10,744 bases of DNA from Physocladia obscura (lineage: Eukaryota > Chytridiomycota > Chytridiomycetes > Chytridiales > Chytriomycetaceae): contig JADGJH010001306.1 in NCBI GenBank assembly GCA_027596945.1, forward strand, positions 1 to 10,744, written 5' to 3'. The translations under genes were made by a program, and so were the position numbers. Below, in pieces: positions 1 to 10,000 of the stretch. Under the pieces are notes generated by a model. It made no database searches. It saw only the letters and a program-made list of their open reading frames with translations, and had not been told where the DNA came from. Positions within the stretch are counted from its first letter, which is position 1, and every line of letters begins with the position of its first letter.

Positions 1-120
1 AATTTTTTGCTTTAATTTCAAATAAATGTTTTAAATTTTTGTTTTTTTTTATTTTTTATTTTTTTATTTTTGTTTTTTTTTTTTTTTTTGCTTTTTCGTT
101 GATTGATATCTCAATATTAG
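1..120 (+). other. 3' part of an intron (start lies outside the window)
   Basis: No coding frame matching an NRPS is visible here. The stretch is very AT-rich, with long T runs between about 41 and 89, and ends in AATATTAG. Exon sequence resumes at 121 with CA ATT TTT GAT GGC TGG. A G supplied by the upstream exon makes GCA, giving A-I-F-D-G-W-S, the second half of the condensation motif HHxxxDGWS. The intron is therefore phase 1 and splits the motif just after its two histidines. At 120 nt or more it is at least about twice as long as any other intron in the gene. Confidence 0.8.
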
Positions 121-1090
121 CAATTTTTGATGGCTGGTCGTCTTCAATCTTAATTAACGATTTGTTTGCCCTCTTGGCGGGAAAGAATATAGAAAATGCA
201 CCGTCATTAGCTTTATTTAACGATGATGTGGCGTCAAAATCGGGAGCAGTTTCAGAGAAATTCTGGCGCGCCACTTTAGCAGGAGTTTCTCCTTGCATTT
301 TTAATCTTTCTCTGCCGAATAATTCCGCTGCAAACGCTCCTTCTGATTCAGTTTATCAAAGTGTAACATTTGATTTCTCTGCAAACGCGCCACCAAACGT
401 CCTCAAGAAACTTCTACTTGACATTAACTGCACAATGGGGTCGTTTTTGGTAGCAACTTGGGGTTTGACATTAGGAAAATACCTTCGGTCGCAAGATGTA
501 ATATTTGGGCTGGTGGTTTCTGGTCGAGAATCAAACCTTTCGAACGTTGAGAGGTATGTTTGGCTCCTGTGAATTAAAACTGTTCTTAAAAGGGAACATT
601 ATAAATTAGACTCGTCGGAAACTTGATCAGCACAATGCCAATACGTTTTTCATGCAAACCAAAAGCACTGTTCCGTGAATTGATTGCTCAAATTCAAACA
701 GGATACATTTCTTCCCTTCCTTATTGCCAGACGGGCCTGCTAGAATTACACCGAATTTGTGAACTACCTCCTCAAACAAAGCTGTTTAACACTACTGTGG
801 CTGTGCAAAATTTTCCAGCAGCCACGCGACCAGATTTTGTAAGCGAAGAAGGAAGTTTCTCGGGCGACGATGCAGACGGCATCATGGTCAATTTTGAAGT
901 TCTCTCAGGAAGTGTGAAAGGATCCATCACCTTCAAAAGTGAAGACTTATCTCCCTTGATGGCCAAAAAAGTTGTTGGGACAATGGGAGATATCTTGGAT
1001 CGTTTGTGTCGTTCAGCTCTTATTGATTCCTGTACTTTGGAAAACCTTACTTCCCTCAACCATTCTGAAATCTCCGAGGTGCTTCAAGCT
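121..1090 (+). other. Condensation domain C1, C-terminal part (module 1)
   Basis: This domain joins the upstream aminoacyl or peptidyl chain to the amino acid held on T1. The window catches it at the catalytic motif: I-F-D-G-W-S is encoded at 123-140, and the two histidines lie on the exon to the left. Downstream are the expected later motifs: W-x-L-T-L-G-K-Y-L (about 459-485), VFGLVVSGRES-like text before the intron at 554, and after it L-V-G-N-L-I-S-T-M-P (611-640), the usual VGxxxNTxPxR motif. L-F-N-T-T-V-A-V-Q-N-F (783-815) marks the C-terminal lobe. Because a C domain opens this module, module 1 here is an elongation module, and at least one loading or earlier module, or an N-terminal acylating C domain, must precede it. 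Confidence 0.9.
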
Positions 1091-4000
1091 GCATCTTCAC
1101 CGCACGTCTCTGTTGAAAATAATTTCAAGCTGATTCATCACGGTTTCGAGTCGATGGCTGTCAAATTGTCGGACGACGCTGTTGCAGTCGAATCAGGAAG
1201 CGGAAATACAAAACGCACAATCTCTTACAAGACTCTCGATGTTATGTCGAACATTGCCGCAAATCGACTTCGAAATGCCGGAATTGGTGCTGGCAGTGTT
1301 GTGGCTGTCGTTACCGGAAGATCAATTGAAATGGTTGTGGCTATTATTGGAGCCTTGAAAGCCAGCGCAACATATGTGCCAGTAGATCCGACCTTCCCTG
1401 TTGATCGGATTGACACAATGCTGGCTGAAAGTAAGTGCAACGCACTTCTGTTCTCCGTGACCACTGCTAGCCTGGCAATCAAGAGGCCTCAAATTGTTCT
1501 GAATGTGACGGATTTACTGCTGACTCCTCTGTCACAGCTTGACGAAGCTGAAAAAATCAAGCCTATCGACGAAGCAGATGAACGAACAACAGCTTTCATT
1601 GTTTTCACATCAGGTTCGACGGGTATTCCAAAAGGTGTCAAAGTTCATCATGGAGGTATTGCTCGACTCTTCAACGAGCCTCTCAAAATGTCCAGTTTTA
1701 CTCCTGGTGTCCGCTCTGCTCAATTCCTCAACATTGGATTCGATGCAGCACAAGGAGAGGTCTTTTTTGCTCTTGCAGGAGGGGCAACTATTGTTCTCAG
1801 AGGAAATTTAAAAGAAAACGACAATACTTTCGATATTTTGAAGGCGGTGGATGTACTCCATATTACTCCAACTGGACTTTCCCAACTTGACCCTGACGAT
1901 TTTGCAAATTTGAAACGCATTTTTGTCGGTGCAGAACCCTTAACCCGTGCTTTGGCGAAAAAATGGGCTGGCAATGTCCAGTTGGTGAATCTTTATGGAC
2001 CTACTGAGACTTCTTGCTTTGTATCTGGTACTGTTGTAAATGCGGAAAATTCTTGCATCACAATTGGACGACCTCTAGTCGGCTCAAATCTTTTTGTTCT
2101 TGACGACCTACTCCTTCCTGTACCTGTCGGTGTTCGTGGAAAATTATTTATTGCTGGTCCTTGCGTCACAAACGGGTATCTCAACTCTGCATCTGAACAA
2201 TCTCGAAGTTTTGTAAAGTGCCATCTTGGTGAAATTGGAGTTCTTGATTTGTATGCAACTGGAGATGAGGTTTGTTCTTGAAGACTGTTTCTATGGATTA
2301 TTAATATTTGTTATGGATAATAGGTTCGATTTCTTCCAAACTACGAACTTCAAATTTTCGGACGCAGTGATTCGCAAATTAAATTGCGTGGATATAGAAT
2401 CGAGCTGGAAGAAGTCAGCGCGGCAATTAACAGCAATCCTTTTGTATCCATCGGAACTTCTCTGGTGATCGACAAGAAACTGGTCGGATTTGTTTCTCCT
2501 GCGAATATCAGCACACAGATGTTACAAGATGCTATGATGAAAAAATTACCAACGTACATGGTTCCAGCTGTTTTCATCAAGTTGGACAATTTTCCTGTCA
2601 ACGCCAATGGAAAAGTCGACAAGCTCAAGCTCAAAACTCTTTACGAGTCACAGTCTGCTGAAACCGAATTATCATTTGCAAAATTGACTCATTCTGAAAC
2701 ATTGCTAGTCGAAATTTGGCAAGCGTTGCTCAAAGCTGCAGTTGGCACAATACACTCCGAATCATCCTTTTTCGAATGTGGTGGCGACTCTCTGTCGGTC
2801 ATCAAGATGTGTAACCAGGCTCGAGCCACTGGGTTTAATTTTGCAGTTGCAGATGTGTTCGTCACTCCGTGGCTGAAAACCCTTGCATCCATGCGTCCTG
2901 CATCATTTGTCAAAGCTGAACTTAAAAAAATATTCGTTAGGTTTGTAATATTTTGAACCTTTTGATCAAAAAATCACAATTAAATGCAATACAGTCCGCA
3001 AATTGTGGAGGAGATCAAGGAATCAGTCTCTTTTTCACCTGTTGATATTTATCCGTGCACACCATTGCAAGAAGCAATGCTTGTGAAGTCGCTGGACGTT
3101 CAAACGGCTTATGTTCATCAAGTTCAGATTCATTCAAAGTTTTTATTCAATTTTAGCAAGCTGAGTCGGGCTTTTCAAGCTGTAATTGACAGAAACGACA
3201 TTCTTCGCACAAGTTTTGTTGCAACTAGCAGTGGCTTCTATCAGGTTCTTCGTTCTACTTCTGAGATAATTTTTCTTGCTGAAGAAGAAGCCAACTTGGA
3301 AGAATTTTTGGCAGCAGATTATAAACGAGGGTTTGATTTGAAAAGCATCTTTTTTCGACTCACAAATTTGCGAAATCTTGAATGCGCTGTTTTTACCATA
3401 CATCACGCATTATACGACGGATGGTCGCTTTCGTTGATTCTTCAAGATTTGATTTCCGAATATGATGGTTACGTATTGCCTGCGACCATTCCTTTCAGAA
3501 TGTTTATTGATTTCACCGAGAATATGAATCGAAATCAAAACTTTTCTTACTGGAAGGAGTATTTAAGCGGAATTGAGCCACAAGATTCTTTTACACTCGG
3601 AGTAATCGAAAATTCGAGCGGAAAAAACTTTGCTAATTTGAACAGAAAATTATCATTATCTCAAATCGACGCTTGTGCAAGATTTGCTGACGTCACGACT
3701 GCTAGCGTTCTCAAAGCAGGATGGGCGCTCACGTTGAGAAAATATTCAAGACAAAATGAAGTAATTTTCGGACAAGTTTTAGCTTCGCGCGATATTCCAT
3801 TGAGTGAAGCAGAATTGTAAGATAATTTTTCATTGTCCGTAAATTTATATTATTTTCTGTAAAATTGTAGTCTTGTTGGACCGACAGTCAACACTGTTCC
3901 ATGCCGTGTGTTCGCAAATGACGAGGACCGAGCTATAGACCTTCTTAAGTGTCTATCGAAAGATCATGGACAAATGCTGCCGAACTCACATCTCGGACTT

Positions 4001-7000
4001 TCAGAAATACAAAAACTCACAAATGTAGCTGGAGACCAAAAGTTATTCAACACTCTCTTTGTTTTTGAAAAGTTGCCGTTACCACCTACTTCAAAATGCG
4101 AGGACTCGTTGACTTTCAGTCATATTGCGGCGCCTGACTCAGCATCTGATTCCGGACTTTTTGAGCTCGTTTTGTTTCCGGAGGGAAATGAATTGGAAGT
4201 TTCGGCAAAATTTGACAGTGCCACAATATCGGCAACACAAAGTTTGGAAGTTCTTGAAGAATTTGAGTTTACACTTCAGCGCCTAGTTGATGCAGTGTTC
4301 GAAAACGCAAAAGTTGGCTCATTATGGGAGCTTTCACAAACTCAACTTCAGTCAATTGAAAAGTTTTCGTTCGGACCTGTCATTCCACTTCAGAATCGAC
4401 TTGTCCATCAAAGTTTTGAATCGATTGTCAAAAGATTGCCTAATTCTCCAGCTCTGGAAATGGGAAATACCAGATTCACGTATGCTGAACTTGATTGTGC
4501 GACTTATACACTTGCCAAAATGTTGGTTGATTTGGGAGTTCAAGGTGGCTCAGTCGTTGCAGTCATTGGCGTTAGTAGCATTGAATTTGTTGTTTCTGTT
4601 GTTGCAGTCGCTCGTATGGGTTGTGTTTTGGTTCCAATTGATTCAAAGCATCCTTTGGACAGAATCGAATTTAATTTGAAAGATTCTGGGGCTACTTTTA
4701 TTCTCACCAACGAAGAGGATTTCGCTGAGCTGCAGAGTTTGCCAGCAGAGATGTGTAAAATTTTTGCCGTGGATGCAAGCGCTTTATCAAGAGTTGTTGC
4801 TTCTTCCAGAAAGCTCTTTTATGTCCCAGAACCAACAGACACTTTTATGATTATATACACAAGGTTTATGAATCTTTTTGCATTTCATTTGCTTTATATT
4901 TACTGTGTTTTTTTGCAGTGGATCGACTGGGCGGCCTAAAGGGGTCAATGTTTCTCATCAAGGCATTTCAAACGTGGCTATTAATGTCTGCGCGTCAATT
5001 GGTATTGTGGAAGGAGCACGCGTTTTGCAAAGCTGCGCTGTTGGGTTCGATGCAGCTGCCCAGGAAATCTGGGGTTCATTAAGTAACGGAGCGTGTTTGG
5101 TCATTCGTGGAGAGGATATACTTAAAACTGTCAATTCAGTTTCGGTAATTTTACAAACACCAACATTTCTCAACAAATATCTGGGAAATCCGGAAATGAA
5201 CCCTCAACTCAAAGTTATTGTCGCTGGTGGCGAATTTTTTCCGAAAGAATTGCGGGACCGGTGGTCTACTTCTGCTTCTTTGATCAACGCGTTTGGTCCT
5301 ACTGAAATCTCAATTATGAGCCATTATGCGACTATTGCACCCTCCCAATCAATCAACATTGGTCATGTCATTCCAAATGCATGTTGCCATGTTCTCGATG
5401 CAAATGCCCGCCAAGTTCCAACCGGAGTTATTGGCGAATTGTATTTAGGAGGTATTGGTGTTGCGAACGGTGAGAATTGATTGCTTAGACAAACAGTTGA
5501 AATTTGTGTTTATATTAACTTTGATTTTCAGGATATAAAAACTTGCCTGAGTTAACGCAAGAGCGTTTTGTCCAAAATCCTTTTGATCCTGCGCGAAAGC
5601 TCTTTAAATCTGGCGACATGGGACGATTCCTATCCAATGGGTGCTTTGAGGTAACAGGACGAAAAGATAATATGGTCAAGCTTCGTGGTTATCGTATTGA
5701 GTTGGACGAAATCAGAAGCGTTATTCTCACTCACAGTGCTGTGACAGATGCGGTTGTTTTTATCAAAGATAAATCTTTTATAGTCGCGTTTGTAACGCCT
5801 TCCAACCTAAACGTAAACGAAGTTCGAGATTTTGCTGCTTTGAAACTTCCTCAATATATGGTACCCGCAGTAGTGATTCCTTTATCTTCAATTCCGATGA
5901 CAGTGAACGGAAAGGTGAAGTTTTTTATTGCCATTTGATCTTGCTGATTTCCTTTTTTTTTTTTTCTGTTTTCTTTCAGGCTGACATTTTAAGTTTGGGA
6001 AAAATGGATATAAAAATTGAAGTTTCTCGCACTCTTACCGAACTAGAATCCAAGCTTGCAGAAATTTGGTCAGATATCCTTGGCGTCTCTCTCAGGTTTG
6101 TCATAATTTCCGTTCAATGCAGCTCATTATTATTAATCTTTTTCAATACAGTGAAATTCGTTCAGACACTTCTTTTTTTGCCCTTGGTGGGGACTCTATA
6201 TCTGCAATTAGATTGGTTTCAAGAGCTCGCCAGATTGGCTTAGATTTCACATCTAGTCAGCTGTTTAAGACTCCGACACTTACTGGCTTAGTTTTTGTGG
6301 CGTCTAAAACCACTCAAAGCAATCAAGATGCTGAAGATACGGCTTTGGTGGAAGGCTTTTCTACACTCAGTCCTATTCAAAGAAAGTTTTTTGACCATCA
6401 ATGGGCTAATGTTAATCATTTCAACCAATCTATTTCTATCAAATTACGGCAGTCGATATTACTTTCACAATTGATTGCAGCATTTAATTCAGTTTTGAAG
6501 CATCACGATGTTCTCCGGTCGAAATTCGAAAATTTGGACGGCAAATGGACTCAACAAATTTCACCTGACTGCGTAGTTTATGCGGAGCATGTTATATGCA
6601 AAAATATGGAAGAATACATGGTTTGTGCAAAGTTAGCTGATGAAAGTTTGTCTTTGGCATCTGGAAAACTTCATATGTTGCTTCTGGCAAAGTTTCCAGA
6701 CGGTTTGCAACGTCTTTATATTTCGATCCATCACTTGGTAGTGGATGTTGTTTCATGGACAATCATACTTGAAGATTTGGAAACATGTATTGCAAATGGT
6801 CGGCTTCCATCAAAGACCATATCTTTCCCGCAATGGACCGAAAGCCTTATTCAACATACAACGGAATATGACGAGAAAAAGTGGACTGAATACTATACTG
6901 ATGGCACAAATATCCTTCAAGCCATTGGAAAGAGGGATGGAAATAAACGCTTTCTCGAAAAAACAATATCATTCAATTCTGATTGCGATTTAAATTCTGC

Positions 7001-10000
7001 GAACAGTCGTTATGGAACAAATTCTCAAGAGTTAGTGCTTGCCGCCTTGTGCCTGGCTCTCTCGGATATCTCTGAATATAGCGCTTTTCAGATGGATATT
7101 GAAGGCCATGGTCGCCATCCGTGGTCAGATGACTTAGATATTTCGCGGACGGTGGGCTGGTTCACATGTGTTTATCCAGTTGTGCTGCCCTGCCGCAAAG
7201 AAATGAGTATAAGAGATGTTATCAAGTCTGTGAAGCAAATTTTGAGGGATGTTCCGGACAAAGGACTTTCTTTCGCTGCCTTAAAATACCTGGGCCATGC
7301 TTTCGAAATCGACGAAAACCCGAGAATCGCCTTCAACTACATTCCAAAGTTCAAACCAAATTCGAATAAATCATTACTGCAGAGCGATGCTGAAGCAAAC
7401 TTTGATTTCTCAATTTCACCAGAAAACTCTCTCTTTTGTCCCGTGAATATCGTTTGCTTGAATACTGAAATGGGAAATCTTCAATTACAATGTTCGTTTG
7501 AAGACGGCTGGATCTCAGCTCACTTTCTTGAGTTGTGGTTGGAAAAATGGGTCATGAAAGTTCAAGATATAATGAAGCATTGCAATGAACCTCATGTAGC
7601 CTCAATTAATACGGCGCCTCTTCTGCCGTCTGTCAAGTGCTTTTTCGAAGTTGAAACTGCCCTTCATCAAAGAAATCTTCTGAAAGAAACTGTAGATATT
7701 TATCCAGCCACTGCCCTGCAGCAAATATTTCTTCTAGGATTGATGCAGGGACAATCTGAATACACAAACTCATTTATTTTCGATTTGAAAGGAGAAATTG
7801 ACATTAGTCGCTTCAAGTATGCTTGGAATCAAGTGGTTTTAACACATGATATTTTGCGAACTGTCTTTGTTTCAACAACTTCAGGCATTATGCAAGCTGT
7901 TCTTAAAAGCGACAACACTGATTGGGTTGAGCTTATTCCCTGGAAAGATTCGGAAGTCGACATACTCACAACAAAACAAAAAAATGTGGAACTTGAACGC
8001 AACTTTTCAATGCATTCAAACTCTTTCTTTCGAATCTCGTACGCAAAAATCAATGACACATCTAATAATCACATTCGTGTATTTTTAACGAGCCACCACT
8101 CGGTAGTTGATGGTTGGTCAATGGGAATAATCATGTCAGACTTACGGATGGCCTGTGAAGGAGCATGTTTGATCAAACCTGCAGCTAGTTTTCATCAATT
8201 TATAGAGTTTGTCTTAACAAAGTCCACGCAGGAGACTGAAATTTTCTGGAAATCTTCACTCAATGGTTTTGATGATCTCGAGTCGCTGACAAGTATGAGC
8301 GAAAAACACCTTTTTAAGAATGTCGGAGAGCATGGAACGAAAAATCTTGTGCTGTCTCTTGCTAGTTACAAGCGCATGCTGCCTCCAAATGTGACAATGA
8401 GCACGTTTTGTCGAGTGGCATGGGCTCTCACATTGAAATTTTTTACGAGAAGTGATAAAGTTGTTTTTGGTTCAGTCGTTTCTGGACGAGACTCTAATTT
8501 AAATGGGCTGGAAAGGTGATTAAATTACTTGCGTATTCGATTTATTTAAGATTGCTTTTTTTTTTTTTTTGTAGTGTTGCAGGGGTTATGATTAACACGA
8601 TTCCAGTTCCTGTCGACTTGTCGCCCCATAAAACACTGTCCACAATTTTGCAAGAAGTTCAAGCATTTGGTGTTGAATCCATCAACTATTCATTTTCAAG
8701 TCTCACTGACATCCAAAAATGGTCCGGAATTAGCAAATTATTTGAAACTCTCTTTGTTTTCCAAAACTTGCCAAATTTCGATAGCAATCCGCTATCAAAT
8801 TTCAGTATGACTACCATTGAATCAGAAGAGCAGACTAACATGCCTCTATCTGTCAAAATGTATCCTGACGGTCAAGATAAGTTTGGATTAAATGCATCAT
8901 TTCTCAGAAAGGACTTTTGCGATTTCGATGTCGAATCACTGTTGACAACCTTCAGTAAATTTACTGAATTCATGTTCGAAACAAAAAATTTACAGTACAC
9001 TATACAGGAGGTGAACAAAAAAATATCTCCAGCAACCGAATCGAGCCTTCAAACACCTCAAAGTTACAATTTGATTCACCATGCATTTGAAAACGCGGCG
9101 CAACATAATCCAGATATGCTAGCGGTCGAATTTGCTCACAATATTATCTCTTACAGAGATCTTGACATTAAGTCCAACGTTGTCGCAAATCGACTTCGAA
9201 ATGCCGGAATTGGTGCTGGCAGTGTTGTGGCTGTCGTTACCGGAAGATCAATTGAAATGGTTGTGGCTATTATTGGAGCCTTGAAAGCCAGCGCAACATA
9301 TGTGCCAGTAGATCCGACCTTCCCTGTTGATCGGATTGACACAATGCTGGCTGAAAGTAAGTGCAACGCACTTCTGTTCTCCGTGACCACTGCTAGCCTG
9401 GCAATCAAGAGGCCTCAAATTGTTCTGAATGTGACGGATTTACTGCTGACTCCTCTGTCACAGCTTGACGAAGCTGAAAAAATCAAGCCTATCGACGAAG
9501 CAGATGAACGAACAACAGCTTTCATTGTTTTCACATCAGGTTCGACGGGTATTCCAAAAGGTGTCAAAGTTCATCATGGAGGTATTGCTCGACTCTTCAA
9601 CGAGCCTCTCAAAATGTCCAGTTTTACTCCTGGTGTCCGCTCTGCTCAATTCCTCAACATTGGATTCGATGCAGCACAAGGAGAGGTCTTTTTTGCTCTT
9701 GCAGGAGGGGCAACTATTGTTCTCAGAGGGAAAGATCCTTTCGAATGTATCAAATCTGTGAATGTATTACATATTACGCCAACAGGATTATTTTCATTAG
9801 AGCCAAAGTTGTTTCCAAACTTATCCACAATATTTGTGGGTTCAGAGCCTCTTCCTCAAATCCTTGCTGACAAGGTTTTTGTATTTCACTGTATTTAATT
9901 ATTTACTGAACGAAACTTCACAGTGGGCACACCGCGTCCGATTAATAAATCTTTATGGCCCCACTGAGACCTGTTGCTTTGTTACAGGTGGAATTGTACA

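Larger units (their letters stand above)
1130..2640 (+). other. Adenylation domain A1 (module 1)
   Basis: It activates an amino acid as aminoacyl-AMP and loads it on T1. Core motifs in order: V-P-V-D-P (about 1376-1390), the phosphate loop V-F-T-S-G-S-T-G-I-P-K-G (1601-1636), G-F-D-A-A-Q-G-E (1736-1759), N-L-Y-G-P-T-E (1988-2008), an A-T-G-D motif (2255-2266), then after an intron G-R-S-D-S-Q-I-K-L-R-G-Y-R-I-E (about 2360-2404) and N-G-K-V-D-K (2606-2623) with the catalytic lysine. Aligned by eye to gramicidin synthetase GrsA, the pocket residues read D235 A236 G239 H278 F299 G301 L322 C330 F331 K517. D235 fits an ordinary alpha-amino acid, but I do not recognise the code well enough to name the substrate. 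Bases 1258-1803 are identical to part of A3. Confidence 0.95.
4400..5985 (+). other. Adenylation domain A2 (module 2)
   Basis: It selects and activates the second residue. Motifs: V-L-V-P-I-D-S-K-H-P (about 4625-4655), Y-T-S-G-S-T-G-R-P-K-G split by the intron at 4864, G-F-D-A-A-A-Q-E (D235 at 5049-5051), N-A-F-G-P-T-E (5286-5306), G-E-L-Y-L-G-G-I-G-V-A-N-G split by the intron at 5470, K-S-G-D-M-G-R-F, G-R-K-D-N-M-V-K-L-R-G-Y-R-I-E and V-N-G-K, whose lysine codon (5912-5914) directly precedes the intron at 5915. By-eye pocket residues are D235 A236 Q239 L278 V299 G301 A322 I330 M331 K517, unlike A1 and A3, so a different substrate is expected. It shares no long identical DNA with A1 or A3 and has its own set of introns, so it is the most divergent of the three. 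Confidence 0.94.

Noticed and set aside
41..89. T-rich runs at the left end as a terminator or promoter element
   Set aside because: They sit before a splice acceptor inside the gene, like the shorter T tracts at about 5952-5965 and 8556-8570, so an intron polypyrimidine role is enough.
1431..1436. Perfect donor consensus GTAAGT inside A1, and its copy at 9357-9362 in A3
   Set aside because: Reading through gives the expected continuous adenylation sequence (A-E-S-K-C-N-A-L-L) and no matching acceptor restores a motif. It may be a decoy, but there is no evidence of use.
1225..1482. Minus-strand open frame of about 85 codons, seen again at 9151-9408
   Set aside because: It lies wholly opposite the A1/A3 coding sequence. 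Its second copy exists only because the underlying DNA is repeated, so the apparent conservation is not evidence of a gene.
1539..1811. Plus-strand alternate-frame open frame, also repeated at 9465-9761
   Set aside because: A shadow of the adenylation frame, duplicated by the exact repeat. It is Ser/Leu/Lys-rich with no recognisable domain.
2936..2946. Alternative donors GTTAGG (2936) and GTAATA (2945) for the T1-C2 linker intron
   Set aside because: Joined to the acceptor at 2994, both put the C2 exon in a frame that soon stops. Only 2941 keeps the C2 reading frame.
1258..9729. The 546-bp repeats as a mobile element or terminal repeats
   Set aside because: They are in-frame coding DNA for homologous protein domains, with no terminal inverted repeats, target-site duplications or transposase. 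Everything between them is NRPS.
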